Notes under the pieces: model-generated | Seen by the model: the letters and a program-made list of their open reading frames with translations, nothing else | Told to the model about the DNA's origin: nothing | The model's database searches: none | Assembly: GCF_017810075.1 (NCBI RefSeq) | Contig: NZ_JADNYK010000005.1 | Span: 124,001-188,000, forward strand | From: Pseudozobellia sp. WGM2 | GTDB taxonomy: Bacteria; Bacteroidota; Bacteroidia; Flavobacteriales; Flavobacteriaceae | Direction: 5' to 3' | DNA length: 64,000 nucleotides | Made by a program: the position numbers and the translations under genes | Shown here: piece after piece, positions 37,220 through 46,141 of the stretch | Layout: every line of letters begins with the position of its first letter | How positions within the stretch are numbered: position 1 is the first letter of the stretch

Positions 37220-40200
37220 TTATGGCTTGCTTGCACCTGAGGCCATCATTTTGCTTAAAGTTGGTATAATGGCACCCAAGGCGCCCAAGGCTGCAATCAC
37301 AGTCTTGAAGTTGGCCATCAATTCTTGGTTGCCTAGGGCAATCACAGAAATAACCACTATAATTACAATGTATATTAAGATTCGTACACTGGCCCAACTG
37401 CTGCTTCCTCGGTTTTTGCTTTCTAAGCGAAGGGCTTCGTTCAAGGAAACCGAGGTGGTAACGAAGTTTTTAAAACTTTCATTGAAAATACGTGGTCGAT
37501 CGTCCCAAATGATTAATCCTTTTTTCATGAGGGAGAAAAGGCTGTTTCGGTTTTTAATATTCATAAAACCATCCTTGGCCAGATCGTATAACAAATAGCG
37601 CTCCCTAGTAGGGAGGCTGTTCCAAATATCGTTGTAGTAACCGTGCGCTAAGTTTTGGGTGTGCATAATCATTCTTTGGTGGTCCAAAGTGGGTCGTATA
37701 TGATTGGTTTTAAGCTTGTCTTTTGCCCTAGTGGCAACAATGGGTGCCAAAGTGGGAAGAAACTTACTGTAGCCCAATTCATCATATAACATTTCTTCGT
37801 CCCAACTGTTTAGTTCGATAGATTCTTCGCGAGAGCTCAGCCTTAATTTTAGGGTGGATTTGTCCTTCGTTATGCCAATCAAAATTTGTGGGAAGGCACT
37901 TAAGATATTTCTCCACGAATTAAAGTCGTCTTCTATACTGCCCCAAGGAAGATTGATATCTGCTGCCGGATTTTCATACATGGAAAAAATTTGGGTGGGA
38001 TAGACCTCGGATATTAAAATAATACGTTTGTGGTGCGATATTAAAAAAAGCAGGACCCTTAACTTAAGGTGATTGGAACTGAAAGATTTGATGTTGTGCT
38101 CCAAATGCTTTATAATAAAACCTTCCTGCTCTTTCCAATCAAAAATATCTTTTTCTTGGTCTTCCAACAGGTGTTTTAGAATATCGGTAATTTCCAAATC
38201 GGTAACCGTATTCTCTAGCTGAAGCATGGACAGGGTAACCACCTTGGTATATTTTGCCTCCTTAAATATTTTTTTTGCAAAGTCATATTTGCCACTAAAA
38301 GGAGGACCTACCAAAAGAAGTCCTCCATTGGAATTTTCTTCTTTTAAAATATTTCCGAACTTCTTTTCATATCCGTTCTTCTTATCAGTGTCAAAATTAC
38401 TTGCCTCCAAATGGCTAAACCTAAAACCGAAGAAGCGATCGGTGAAAAAAAGGATAAGGGAGAACAAACCAGCCAAAATAAGCACAAACCCTATAAAATA
38501 GAGGGATAGAAATAGGCCTTTTTCGTGTTCTTTTTCTTCTGAAATTTTAATACTTCTTATCCATTTATTTTTGATGGGTGTTTTTAAATAAAGGTCTTTA
38601 TGGTCTAGGTCAACAATCCAAGAATCGTCATTGGCGGTAGGGTATACCATGCCCTGGAAGGGCTTTAATCGGGAATCGAAAATGGGGCGTGCCTTCCATA
38701 GTATTTTGTCCAGAAAGGGATGGCCCTCCATTGGGGGAGGAGAATCGCCAATAAATTGTTCTATAGTAAATTTTGGATGGTATTGACCTATTTTTAAATG
38801 GTCTTCAAAGTTGTTTTTAAATCTGCTAAATGCACTTTTGTAAATGGTTCTTAGGTCCCAAATAAAACCATTGGAGAAATAATTTTTTTTATAAAATTGT
38901 GGATAATCTGCTTTTATGTTAGTTTCTTTCTTCAAATTTTCTTGGGCCAAAAATAATTGGTCCGTCTGCTTATTATTATTGGGTCTTTTTAAATAGAGAT
39001 CCTTATGATCTTGGTCAATTGTCCAAGACATGTCATTGGCGTAGGGGTATACCATTCCCTGGACGGGCGTTAATCGGGCATCGTAAAATGGGCGTGCCTT
39101 CCATTGCATTTTGTCCAGAAAGGGATGGTCCTTAGATGAAGGAGGAGGTTTACCTTCATAATGCTCCACGGCTATTTTTTGGTGGTATTGTCCTATTTTT
39201 AAATGGTCTTCATAGTTGTTTTTAAACCTGCCAAACGCACCATTGTACTTGGCTGGTACGCTCCAAAGAGAATCATTGGTTAACTTCTTGTTTACATCAA
39301 ATTGCGGGAGATTTTTTTTTAATCTGGTTTTCTTATTCAAATATGCTTGGGTCATAAATAATTCGTCCGTCCGCAAAGCTATTTTATTGCAAAAATCCCA
39401 TGAATTGTGAAAAATTGTAAAAGATGGCGCTATACCGGCCAATAACAGCCAACAGAAAAGGAAAAGGGCATACCCGTATTTGTAATTCATATTTAAAGGA
39501 AACCCTGTGTTTTTGTTAGACTGTTTCTTATTGTTAGACAGTATCTTTTTTAAACGGATCCATAGTTTATTGGTAAACAGCTTCTTTTTTAAACGGATTA
39601 CTCTCATATTAGTGGCAAACTTCTTTTTGAAACTAATCCATAATTTATAGGCAATCTGTTTCCTTTTTACCGGATTGTATAATCCTTGCCCATTTTTGAT
39701 CGAAAAAAATAGGGCGGTCAGGCAAATGCATTGGGCTATGGCCATTGCAATAAAGAATAGGGGCTTATTGCTGCTTGCCTCATACATAAAAAAGTTGATG
39801 AAGATGATGGAAAGCCCCATTAATAGATTGCGTACCTTAAATTTTATCCTTTTAGATTGTTTTTTTCTTTGTAAGGAATAAAAAACAATAAGGTAGGAGT
39901 AAAGGGTAGCCAAGAGGCAAAACAGGTATGCGTTGACCGGTTCTAGAAAAGAGCATATAACTACGCTTAAAAATGCTAGAATCAATAGTAATATGGATAG
40001 CCACATATAGGTATTCTTACACCTCTTCTTTGGGGTTAAAAATTCAAAATGAAAACGCTCGTACTTATACAGCCCCAGTTTGGGATTTCTAATTACCAAG
40101 GAAAGAAAAGTAATGGTCAGTAATAAAATAAATGCAATGATTAAAGCCATGTAAGAAAGGCTGAGTGCTTCTGCAACACGGGTTCTCAACAGACTAATAT

Positions 40201-42139
40201 CATACAGGGTGACCATACTTAAATTGGTGCCTGCAATAGGGCTAATATGGTAAAGGTTTGCTTGCTCGTGGTAGTCTATAAGACCTGATGCCATAACCCT
40301 TGAAGATATGGCCGCTTGCAGGTTGCCATTGGAACGGCTTACCTCCCAAAAATTTTCCAGGGTGGCTCTTCCTTTTTCGGAGTGAAACTGAACCTCCCCT
40401 TGATCGTCCAATACGGCAAATTGAAAACCTATCGGTAGAATGGCCCCGTGGAGCGATTTCAATTGGGCACCTCCAATTTTATACCCGGGTAAGCCTGCCT
40501 GTTTTTTGTCTTCCAAAACGTACATAGCTTCTTCGGACTGATCATCAATAGAGACTACGGGACGCATAACATAAGCGATAATGGAATCTTTTGGTTGACT
40601 GTACCAATGGTTGGTAGGGTCTTTAAAGGCTTTGTAATAAGGCCTTTCTGAAAGGTTATTTATTTTTTGCGGACGATTTTTGGGTACATCTATAAACATC
40701 ATATGGAAGAAGACATGGCCCTCTTCACTTCTCTTTGTTTGATCATCATCCTCTGGCTTCTTTTTTGGGGCTGTTTTGATTACGTATTTCAGTTCTTGCC
40801 GATATTGCGGCTCATTCGGTTTTATAAAAAGGACGGGGGTCTCCCGCTTTTTATCACCAGACGAATGTTTATACTGTTGATTTTCTTTGGTCAAGTCTAT
40901 GTCATCGAGCGCTTGTATAATTTCCTTGTTTTCTTTTATAAAAGCCTTCTTGAAATGATGGTTTATTTCTTCAAGTTGATGAGGGATTTTTAAATTGTAA
41001 TCATAATAGTACACCATTAGCGAAAGGAAAACAATCATGAGAATGGGTGCCCCGACGATGATTGAGATACCGGAAATAATGACATCTTTGCTATATACAC
41101 GCTCATCTTCGGCAATGAACAGCATTTTAAAATAGGGGAGACCAAATAGTAATAACAAAACAAAAAGAGTAAGTAAAGTGATAATCCATGGATCTAATTG
41201 CTTTATGGCCTTATTATAGCGAGAGGAATCTACCAGGCCAATTAGGGTAAACTCATAATCAATATACTTGTTAAGATTGTTTTTATAAGAGTAATTACGA
41301 GCAAAGAGTTGGTATTTTTCCTCCTCTTTTGGAAATCCCATGGAAACCCCCATTACCATTTTCAGCGAGGAGGAATTTTCTAGGGTATTCGGGAGGGATA
41401 TTTTTCCTTTTAGAGATGCCTTTTGGATGACTTCATCTATAGCTCGTATAGAGCCCATTTCAGCATCTTTTATAAGCACCACAAAATCATCAAATTCCCT
41501 GTTAAATAAAGGGGAGAAGTCGGATATGGGTAAAGAATCCAAATGATTCCAGAGTTTGCTTTGCTTGTTAAGGTCTAATTCGATTTGGTAATAAGTATTG
41601 TATGTGTTTGTAATACTCTCTTCAATTTGGATATAATCAGTATCTGTTAAATTTTGACTAGAGTTATCCTTTCTAATGTCTTCCATTAGATTGTTAAATA
41701 TTTCCTCTGGAGATTTTCTCGCTTTGAAATTGTTAGCTAAGTTCTCGGTATATGATTTAATGGTGTTCTCGTCATTTTTCGTAAGCAAATTTTTTACTTT
41801 CTCAGCAATTTCGCTGCTCTTTTCCTCTATAAAATTATTTAACTCAATGCAGTTTTTAACTTTTTCCTCCGCTGCTCTTGCATCATCATCATCTTCTTCT
41901 TGCTTAGCACTATATTCCTGTAATTTATTGTCCAGTTGTTTTTGAATGATGTTATAACTGGCATCCAAACTGCGCAGGCGGCTTTCTTCAAAATAGCGCT
42001 GGTTGCTTTTGTAATGCAGGTAATAAAGTCCGCCCAAGGTAGCGGCAATGATCAGGCCAATGGTAAGCATTGTAAACAGGCGTTTGTGGGCGGTAAAAGG
42101 TATGCGGCCCGGGGAGCTTTTTCTAGGGGTGGTTGCCAT
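37220..42139 (-). CDS. giant multi-pass membrane sensor with C-terminal P-loop NTPase
   Basis: A 1639-residue protein I cannot assign to a named family. TM near 20-40, an external helical region 45-310, TMs near 316-340 and 351-378, a Cache-like external domain about 380-655 (FAVLDDQGEVQFHSEKGRATLENFW split by residue 590), then a TM cluster 660-815 and TM 888-910. External residues 920-1187 are a tandem pair of 135-residue repeats, then TM 1208-1233. The cytosolic end has Walker A GPPFSGK (1278-1284), a Walker B-like RIILISEV near 1372, a winged-helix-like region (ERYLLYDLAKDGFMN, 1512 on) and a last TM near 1585-1603. It looks like a sensor linked to a STAND/AAA-like switch. Confidence 0.75.
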   Translation of the reverse strand: MATTPRKSSPGRIPFTAHKRLFTMLTIGLIIAATLGGLYYLHYKSNQRYFEESRLRSLDASYNIIQKQLDNKLQEYSAKQEEDDDDARAAEEKVKNCIELNNFIEEKSSEIAEKVKNLLTKNDENTIKSYTENLANNFKARKSPEEIFNNLMEDIRKDNSSQNLTDTDYIQIEESITNTYNTYYQIELDLNKQSKLWNHLDSLPISDFSPLFNREFDDFVVLIKDAEMGSIRAIDEVIQKASLKGKISLPNTLENSSSLKMVMGVSMGFPKEEEKYQLFARNYSYKNNLNKYIDYEFTLIGLVDSSRYNKAIKQLDPWIITLLTLFVLLLLFGLPYFKMLFIAEDERVYSKDVIISGISIIVGAPILMIVFLSLMVYYYDYNLKIPHQLEEINHHFKKAFIKENKEIIQALDDIDLTKENQQYKHSSGDKKRETPVLFIKPNEPQYRQELKYVIKTAPKKKPEDDDQTKRSEEGHVFFHMMFIDVPKNRPQKINNLSERPYYKAFKDPTNHWYSQPKDSIIAYVMRPVVSIDDQSEEAMYVLEDKKQAGLPGYKIGGAQLKSLHGAILPIGFQFAVLDDQGEVQFHSEKGRATLENFWEVSRSNGNLQAAISSRVMASGLIDYHEQANLYHISPIAGTNLSMVTLYDISLLRTRVAEALSLSYMALIIAFILLLTITFLSLVIRNPKLGLYKYERFHFEFLTPKKRCKNTYMWLSILLLILAFLSVVICSFLEPVNAYLFCLLATLYSYLIVFYSLQRKKQSKRIKFKVRNLLMGLSIIFINFFMYEASSNKPLFFIAMAIAQCICLTALFFSIKNGQGLYNPVKRKQIAYKLWISFKKKFATNMRVIRLKKKLFTNKLWIRLKKILSNNKKQSNKNTGFPLNMNYKYGYALFLFCWLLLAGIAPSFTIFHNSWDFCNKIALRTDELFMTQAYLNKKTRLKKNLPQFDVNKKLTNDSLWSVPAKYNGAFGRFKNNYEDHLKIGQYHQKIAVEHYEGKPPPSSKDHPFLDKMQWKARPFYDARLTPVQGMVYPYANDMSWTIDQDHKDLYLKRPNNNKQTDQLFLAQENLKKETNIKADYPQFYKKNYFSNGFIWDLRTIYKSAFSRFKNNFEDHLKIGQYHPKFTIEQFIGDSPPPMEGHPFLDKILWKARPIFDSRLKPFQGMVYPTANDDSWIVDLDHKDLYLKTPIKNKWIRSIKISEEKEHEKGLFLSLYFIGFVLILAGLFSLILFFTDRFFGFRFSHLEASNFDTDKKNGYEKKFGNILKEENSNGGLLLVGPPFSGKYDFAKKIFKEAKYTKVVTLSMLQLENTVTDLEITDILKHLLEDQEKDIFDWKEQEGFIIKHLEHNIKSFSSNHLKLRVLLFLISHHKRIILISEVYPTQIFSMYENPAADINLPWGSIEDDFNSWRNILSAFPQILIGITKDKSTLKLRLSSREESIELNSWDEEMLYDELGYSKFLPTLAPIVATRAKDKLKTNHIRPTLDHQRMIMHTQNLAHGYYNDIWNSLPTRERYLLYDLAKDGFMNIKNRNSLFSLMKKGLIIWDDRPRIFNESFKNFVTTSVSLNEALRLESKNRGSSSWASVRILIYIVIIVVISVIALGNQELMANFKTVIAALGALGAIIPTLSKMMASGASKP
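38582..38962 (-). repeat. second copy of 405-base tandem coding repeat
   Basis: Encodes residues about 1060-1186 of the giant membrane protein. FKNNFEDHLKIGQYH, HPFLDKILWKARP and FQGMVYPTANDDSW match the first copy at a constant 135-residue offset, and long stretches are also alike at the DNA level. Confidence 0.9.
38987..39367 (-). repeat. first copy of 405-base tandem coding repeat
   Basis: Encodes residues about 925-1051: DELFMTQAYLNKK, FKNNYEDHLKIGQYH, HPFLDKMQWKARP and VQGMVYPYANDMSW. The gapless offset of 135 residues to the second copy points to a fairly recent in-frame duplication. Confidence 0.9.
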
Positions 42140-42490
42140 TACTTGTTAGATTAGTAAGAATTGCTCTCGTTTGTTCTGGTTTTGCCAAAGGGGAAATCAA
42201 AACCGGCGTCCTTAATAGATAAGGTTTGGTTCCTTCTAAAAAACAACAATGATATTTTTTAGATAAATATGTGCGGAGGAATGTAAGTAAAACCTTAAAT
42301 TACTATATGTGCTAATAAATTCCAGTACTTTTGTACGAATGGTAGCTGTATGTGTATGGTTGGTAATCAGTGTGTTACAACCTTAAAATTTTTAGGATAG
42401 GTTTGCACGTGTAATCATGGGGTCAACCAGTCTTAGGTCCTAAACAATCACTTTTTTGGCAGTGCCAATGATTCTAATCAGTACCTGAGT
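42140..42490. other. intergenic region upstream of giant NTPase gene
   Basis: No gene of useful length. TACTTTTG at 42326-42333 matches the Bacteroidota -7 box on the plus strand, but only a 15-codon frame follows, so either the promoter is orphaned or the match is chance. A small hairpin TTGGCAGTGCCAA lies near 42456. It holds the 5' region of the minus-strand gene at 42139 and the 3' flank of the one ending at 42491. Confidence 0.4.
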
Positions 42491-44128
42491 TTAAACAATC
42501 GGGTTACTTGGTTGGCCGTTACGGTCCAAAGATTCTATTAGGTCCGTAGGTACATTTAGGTATTTTTCAAGCCCAAGGGTCTTAATAAAGTCGTTGGAAA
42601 ATATTTGGGCCATTTTTTCGGAAAGCAACCAGCTTCTACATTTCGTCCATCGGTCTACATTGTTGCCATACATGTGGTTGGCTAAATCGGGAAAGGCATA
42701 ATCCATACTTTTGCCCCAATGTACCGTAAACGGAATGTTTTCGGACTGCATAGCTTCAATCATAAATCGACTGTATTCTTCTAAACTGGGAATTTTCTTC
42801 GATTTTTCCCATTGAATACCATCAATTTCGATAACACAAGTTTTATGAAATTTGGTAAAGCCTAAAGTTGCCTCAGTTCTGTTCACGTAGCGCATGGCGA
42901 AAATACCGGGTATGGGGTGGGCCTTTGTCATTTTTACCAAAGCGTTCAATGCTCTTTCAGAATCTTCAATGGCAACACCCATAGAGCAGGCAAAGGCAGG
43001 ACCTTTGTAACCGGCGTCAAAAAAAGTTTCATAGAGCGTCGCGGTAATTTTCTCTTCATCTTTGGTAATTTCCGGTAGAATACTTTTCTGTAGACTCTTT
43101 ATAAACCACGGAATACTTTTCGGGAATTTCTCACTGAACTTGATCAGCAAATAAATCAGGTCTTTGTAAATCGATTTTTCAATTTTAGTGAAAGGGTCAG
43201 GGTAGGCTAGGGTATACTTTTTCTTGTACATGGCCTCGATCACATATTGGTTTTCGTCTACATAAGGGTTAATAAAGACTTTGTAATGATACGGTCGGCT
43301 GGGCCTTCCGTTTTCGTCTACTTCACTGTCAATTTTAAATTCCGAATTCGTAAAATCCAAAGTTTTAGATAGAGACAGGGCCAAGTTTTTATCAATTCTT
43401 CTCACATACCTATCCAACAAGAAAAGGTCTTCCGCCTCTAAGGCTACTCCGTGAATAAATCCGAAACTGCCCAAACCGACCAAAGCGGCGTTGAACAATT
43501 CGTCGTTTCGAATCACCCGCGCGTTTATGCCGTGTGCAAAGGCATCGTTCAAGCCAGGTTTGGTGTGCCGTTCTAGGTAGACATTATCCGAGGCGTTCGG
43601 TCCCGTAATAATGTTTAGTCCGACTACATAATCCTGTACCGCACCCGTATCAAAGGCGGACCCATGTACGCCTGTTGAAATGCATCCGGCAATGGTCTGC
43701 CCGTTACTGGCACCTGTGGTCTTTAAAGATTTACCGTACTCGTTCAGTTTTTGTGAAATTTGTTTTATGGTACTTCCACATTCAAAAAAGAAGATATTCT
43801 CATGCTCATATTCAGAATCGGGGTGCATATCACCTTCCTCTATTTCAAGGTCTAGGTACATCAAATTGTTTTGATGCATATTATCCGCCTGGTGCGCGAT
43901 GTTAGACATAGACCATCGAGAGCCATAGGCACGAAAACCCTCGTTATCGGTTTCGCATTTTTTGATGAGTCGTTGAATTTCTTCAGCGCCATCATTATAG
44001 CGCATCAGCCTACTGGGCATAGTGGCCTTAGGTTCGTGACGGGTAATGTATTGCCGTTTGACGTCGAATACCCCGTTCTCGTGCAGTGTATCCCATTTTC
44101 CTATTAATAATTCACTTGTCTTGGCCAT
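42491..44128 (-). CDS. FAD-binding oxidoreductase, sugar-lactone oxidase type
   Basis: A 545-residue flavoprotein. The N-terminal PCMH FAD-binding domain (about 35-230) contains GSRWSMSN, LKTTGASNGQTIAGCISTGVHGSAF and VVGLNIITG. The C-terminal part resembles the aldonolactone-oxidase substrate domain, with a closing region containing HWGKSMDYAF and PDLANHMYG. In covalent family members a GSGHS motif holds the His that binds FAD; here it is GSRWS, so FAD is probably not covalently bound. No signal peptide. It begins four bases after the lipoprotein gene at 44133 and is probably co-transcribed with it. The substrate is unknown. Confidence 0.88.
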   Translation of the reverse strand: MAKTSELLIGKWDTLHENGVFDVKRQYITRHEPKATMPSRLMRYNDGAEEIQRLIKKCETDNEGFRAYGSRWSMSNIAHQADNMHQNNLMYLDLEIEEGDMHPDSEYEHENIFFFECGSTIKQISQKLNEYGKSLKTTGASNGQTIAGCISTGVHGSAFDTGAVQDYVVGLNIITGPNASDNVYLERHTKPGLNDAFAHGINARVIRNDELFNAALVGLGSFGFIHGVALEAEDLFLLDRYVRRIDKNLALSLSKTLDFTNSEFKIDSEVDENGRPSRPYHYKVFINPYVDENQYVIEAMYKKKYTLAYPDPFTKIEKSIYKDLIYLLIKFSEKFPKSIPWFIKSLQKSILPEITKDEEKITATLYETFFDAGYKGPAFACSMGVAIEDSERALNALVKMTKAHPIPGIFAMRYVNRTEATLGFTKFHKTCVIEIDGIQWEKSKKIPSLEEYSRFMIEAMQSENIPFTVHWGKSMDYAFPDLANHMYGNNVDRWTKCRSWLLSEKMAQIFSNDFIKTLGLEKYLNVPTDLIESLDRNGQPSNPIV

Positions 44129-44132
44129 GGCT

Positions 44133-44495
44133 TTACATTTCAGGAATCATACATACATATTTGATCTTCACTTTTCGACGGCTTCCAAAAGTCACCAAGT
44201 ACAAAAGGTTGCCCCCAAAGGTGTCTTTAAATTCAACCGAAAACAGTTTTCCAGATTCACATTTGTCTTTAGGCACATTGATCATCATACCATCTGTAAG
44301 CACCGAAGTTTTGACCACAGCGGTATATTCACCGTACATCTTATCGCGATACCAATCTTGGCCCTGCATCGTTTCAGGGGGCATAGGCACACCATGCGTG
44401 CTGACGAAACGGGTGGTATAGCAAGATTGTAGTAGGGGTATGATGAAAAGGAGAAAAACCCCCAACCTGATAGTCTTGTGAAGCTTCGCGTACAT
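44133..44495 (-). CDS. lipoprotein of unknown function
   Basis: A 120-residue protein when started at the ATG at 44495 (MYAKLHKTIRLG); a longer frame to 44534 lacks signal character. Lipobox LLQSC places Cys25. The mature part is a small beta-rich domain with TTRFVSTHGVPMPPETMQGQDWY and TVGGNLLYL-like strands. No family recognised. It directly precedes the FAD oxidoreductase, so the pair may function together at the envelope, although the oxidase itself has no export signal. Confidence 0.65.
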   Translation of the reverse strand: MYAKLHKTIRLGVFLLFIIPLLQSCYTTRFVSTHGVPMPPETMQGQDWYRDKMYGEYTAVVKTSVLTDGMMINVPKDKCESGKLFSVEFKDTFGGNLLYLVTFGSRRKVKIKYVCMIPEM

Positions 44496-44828
44496 TTTAA
44501 AATAATTTAACCAATGAAACCTAAGCTTCATCAAAAATTAAATGAAACCGGAAAGGGGAAGATTGGCATGAATGTAAATACAAAAAAGGGTTGGTTTAAC
44601 AACTTTTGTATGTGTTACCGGAATTGTTGTATGGATGGGGTGTTTTAAGATGCTGTAAATGAGTGTGATGATAGGTTCTTGCCCAAAACAGCTTGAAAGC
44701 AAAATAGTTTGAAGAGCGTGATTTTCAATGGTGAAGCACGGGTGAGGTTGAAAGATTCGTTGGTCTACCAAATTGTGATTGGTTCAGGGCTGAACCCGAT
44801 TTTTTAATGGTAAGATTTGGAGGGTGAT
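44496..44828. other. intergenic region with an orphan plus-strand hairpin
   Basis: No gene is seen. GGTTCA-GGGC-TGAACC at 44782-44797 followed by CGATTTTTT looks like a plus-strand terminator, yet both flanking genes are on the minus strand. It may end an unannotated plus-strand RNA or be chance. Confidence 0.35.
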
Positions 44829-45596
44829 TTACTCCGCAAACGAATTCTTACTGGGTTGATGAACCGGTACATATTTTTCAATGATATATTTGGTAACCGC
44901 TTTTAGGGTTTTCCCATGGACTGGGTGCAATCCTGGGGATGTATAAAATTCTACTTGGCTGTCATCTAATTTATAATACCAGACTAAGGGCTGCTCTTTT
45001 TGATTGAAAAAGTTGTAAGAAGCACTTACAGTGACCTTATTCATATTGTTGTAAAGGTGCTCATTAAAAGGTACAATCTTATTTCCTTCTTCGGAATATG
45101 GTCTTTTGTTACAGGGATATTTAATGTATAAGGAATCTGCCCAGGTCATACATTCTAAATGTATTTCAGAAGTATCATTTTCTTTGGTACTGCTCCAAAC
45201 AATAATAGCTACAATTAAAACAGCACCTATACCTAAAAACATTAAAGCTTTGGGCTTAAAACTATTACTGCGTTTTGTTTGATTAATCGTTTTGCCTCCT
45301 AATTTACCAACTGCAGATTTGGGTTTATTTTGGTTATCGCCCACAAATTCCGCATAGTTGTTATATCCTAAATATAGACACAGGCACTCAACCAGTTTTG
45401 GCTTTAAATCATCTTGCTTTCCAAAATCGTTGTTCTCTAATTTATTATAGTAGTCTCTTAAAGTTCGCTCATTAATTGGGTACTTATAATTTTCTAGAAA
45501 TAAATCGGATAGATGTCGCGCGAGATGAGTCTTTTTTTTTGAGCCAATTTCTTTCCGCGCTTTCTCGAAAGCTAGCTTTAAAAGTTCTTGAGACAT
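44829..45596 (-). CDS. single-pass membrane protein with HTH-like cytosolic N-terminus
   Basis: A 255-residue protein. The helical N-terminal 95 residues (ELLKLAFEKARKEIG, HLARHLSDLFL, INERTLRDYYNKLE, LCLYLGYNNYAEFVG) have the spacing of a helix-turn-helix-like domain. A linker with many Lys/Ser precedes one TM helix (about 118-135, ALMFLGIGAVLIVAIIVW), then a periplasmic domain of about 115 residues with two Cys (Cys149 and Cys161 approx). Such a layout fits a membrane-tethered regulator sensing the periplasm; DNA binding is inference. It is transcribed away from a structured non-coding region. Confidence 0.6.
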   Translation of the reverse strand: MSQELLKLAFEKARKEIGSKKKTHLARHLSDLFLENYKYPINERTLRDYYNKLENNDFGKQDDLKPKLVECLCLYLGYNNYAEFVGDNQNKPKSAVGKLGGKTINQTKRSNSFKPKALMFLGIGAVLIVAIIVWSSTKENDTSEIHLECMTWADSLYIKYPCNKRPYSEEGNKIVPFNEHLYNNMNKVTVSASYNFFNQKEQPLVWYYKLDDSQVEFYTSPGLHPVHGKTLKAVTKYIIEKYVPVHQPSKNSFAE

Positions 45597-45770
45597 AGGT
45601 AGTTGGTTTGTTCATTAAAACTAATTATTATGGAAGTTCCATGGAATTTTTTTTCCGGAAATTCTTTTCCATCGTTTCTCCACTAATCAAAATCTACTCT
45701 GTTTTCCTTTGTCGCAGAATGATTCCGCTATGCCTTGCTAGCCTAGCTCTCTAGAAAATCATTCAAGTTA

Positions 45771-45933
45771 AAAATCCGCAATACGGTCAGTGTAAACGCT
45801 GATTGAGAAGTAAGCTTCTAACGACTGTATGCGGGTTTTTTCTCTTCTCATCTTAGGGAGACGTCCCTTCATTTTTAACCGCGATTTAAAATCGCCGAAC
45901 TGAGTAATAATTCGGACAGCCACCGGTATGTCC
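45771..45933 (+). other. highly structured non-coding stretch, possible sRNA or leader
   Basis: Successive hairpins: CCGC-A-ATACGGTC with GACTGTAT-GCGG (45776-45834, enclosing AGAAG-TAAG-CTTCT and followed by TTTTTT), AGGGA-GACG-TCCCT (45855-45868), GCGATT-TAA-AATCGC (45881-45895) and GGACA with TGTCC (45914-45933). The first can act as a terminator although it lies between divergent genes, so an RNA upstream of it is likely. The later hairpins would be in the leader of the small lipoprotein at 45949. Confidence 0.45.
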
Positions 45934-45948
45934 AAAAAATTAGGTAAA

Positions 45949-46104
45949 ATGAAGCGTATATTTTTAGCCCTTACGGCCATAGTTTTTAACATAATTTTGT
46001 TTTCTTGTACGGACGATACCGTTTCAGAAACGGATCAGTTATACAGTAATCATCCAACTGAAGGTGATGATGGCGATCCACCGCCACCACCCCCAGAAGG
46101 TTAA
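45949..46104 (+). CDS. tiny proline-rich lipoprotein
   Basis: A 51-residue protein starting MKRIFLALTAIV with lipobox LFSC (Cys20), then acidic TDDTVSETDQLY and a tail GDDGDPPPPPPEG. An in-frame ATG at 45928 would add seven residues, but it lies inside a hairpin. The lipid-anchored acidic/polyproline tail has no domain, so the function is unknown. Followed at once by a bidirectional terminator. Codon use and the good signal peptide make it credible despite its size. Confidence 0.65.
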   Translation: MKRIFLALTAIVFNIILFSCTDDTVSETDQLYSNHPTEGDDGDPPPPPPEG

Positions 46105-46108
46105 AGTT

Positions 46109-46141
46109 AAAACGGGCTGTGTAAAATGCACAGCCCGTTTT
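46109..46141. terminator. bidirectional terminator between convergent genes
   Basis: AAAACGGGCTGTG pairs with CACAGCCCGTTTT around a seven-base loop. It lies between the tiny lipoprotein and the EEP-family gene and touches the latter's stop codon. Confidence 0.88.

Noticed and set aside
42326-42385. Plus-strand TACTTTTG promoter-like box with a 15-codon frame
   Set aside because: The box has no partner TTG element and the frame has no recognisable content.
45768-45992. 74-codon minus-strand frame
   Set aside because: It covers the structured hairpin region and the start of the tiny lipoprotein; it shows no protein-like features.
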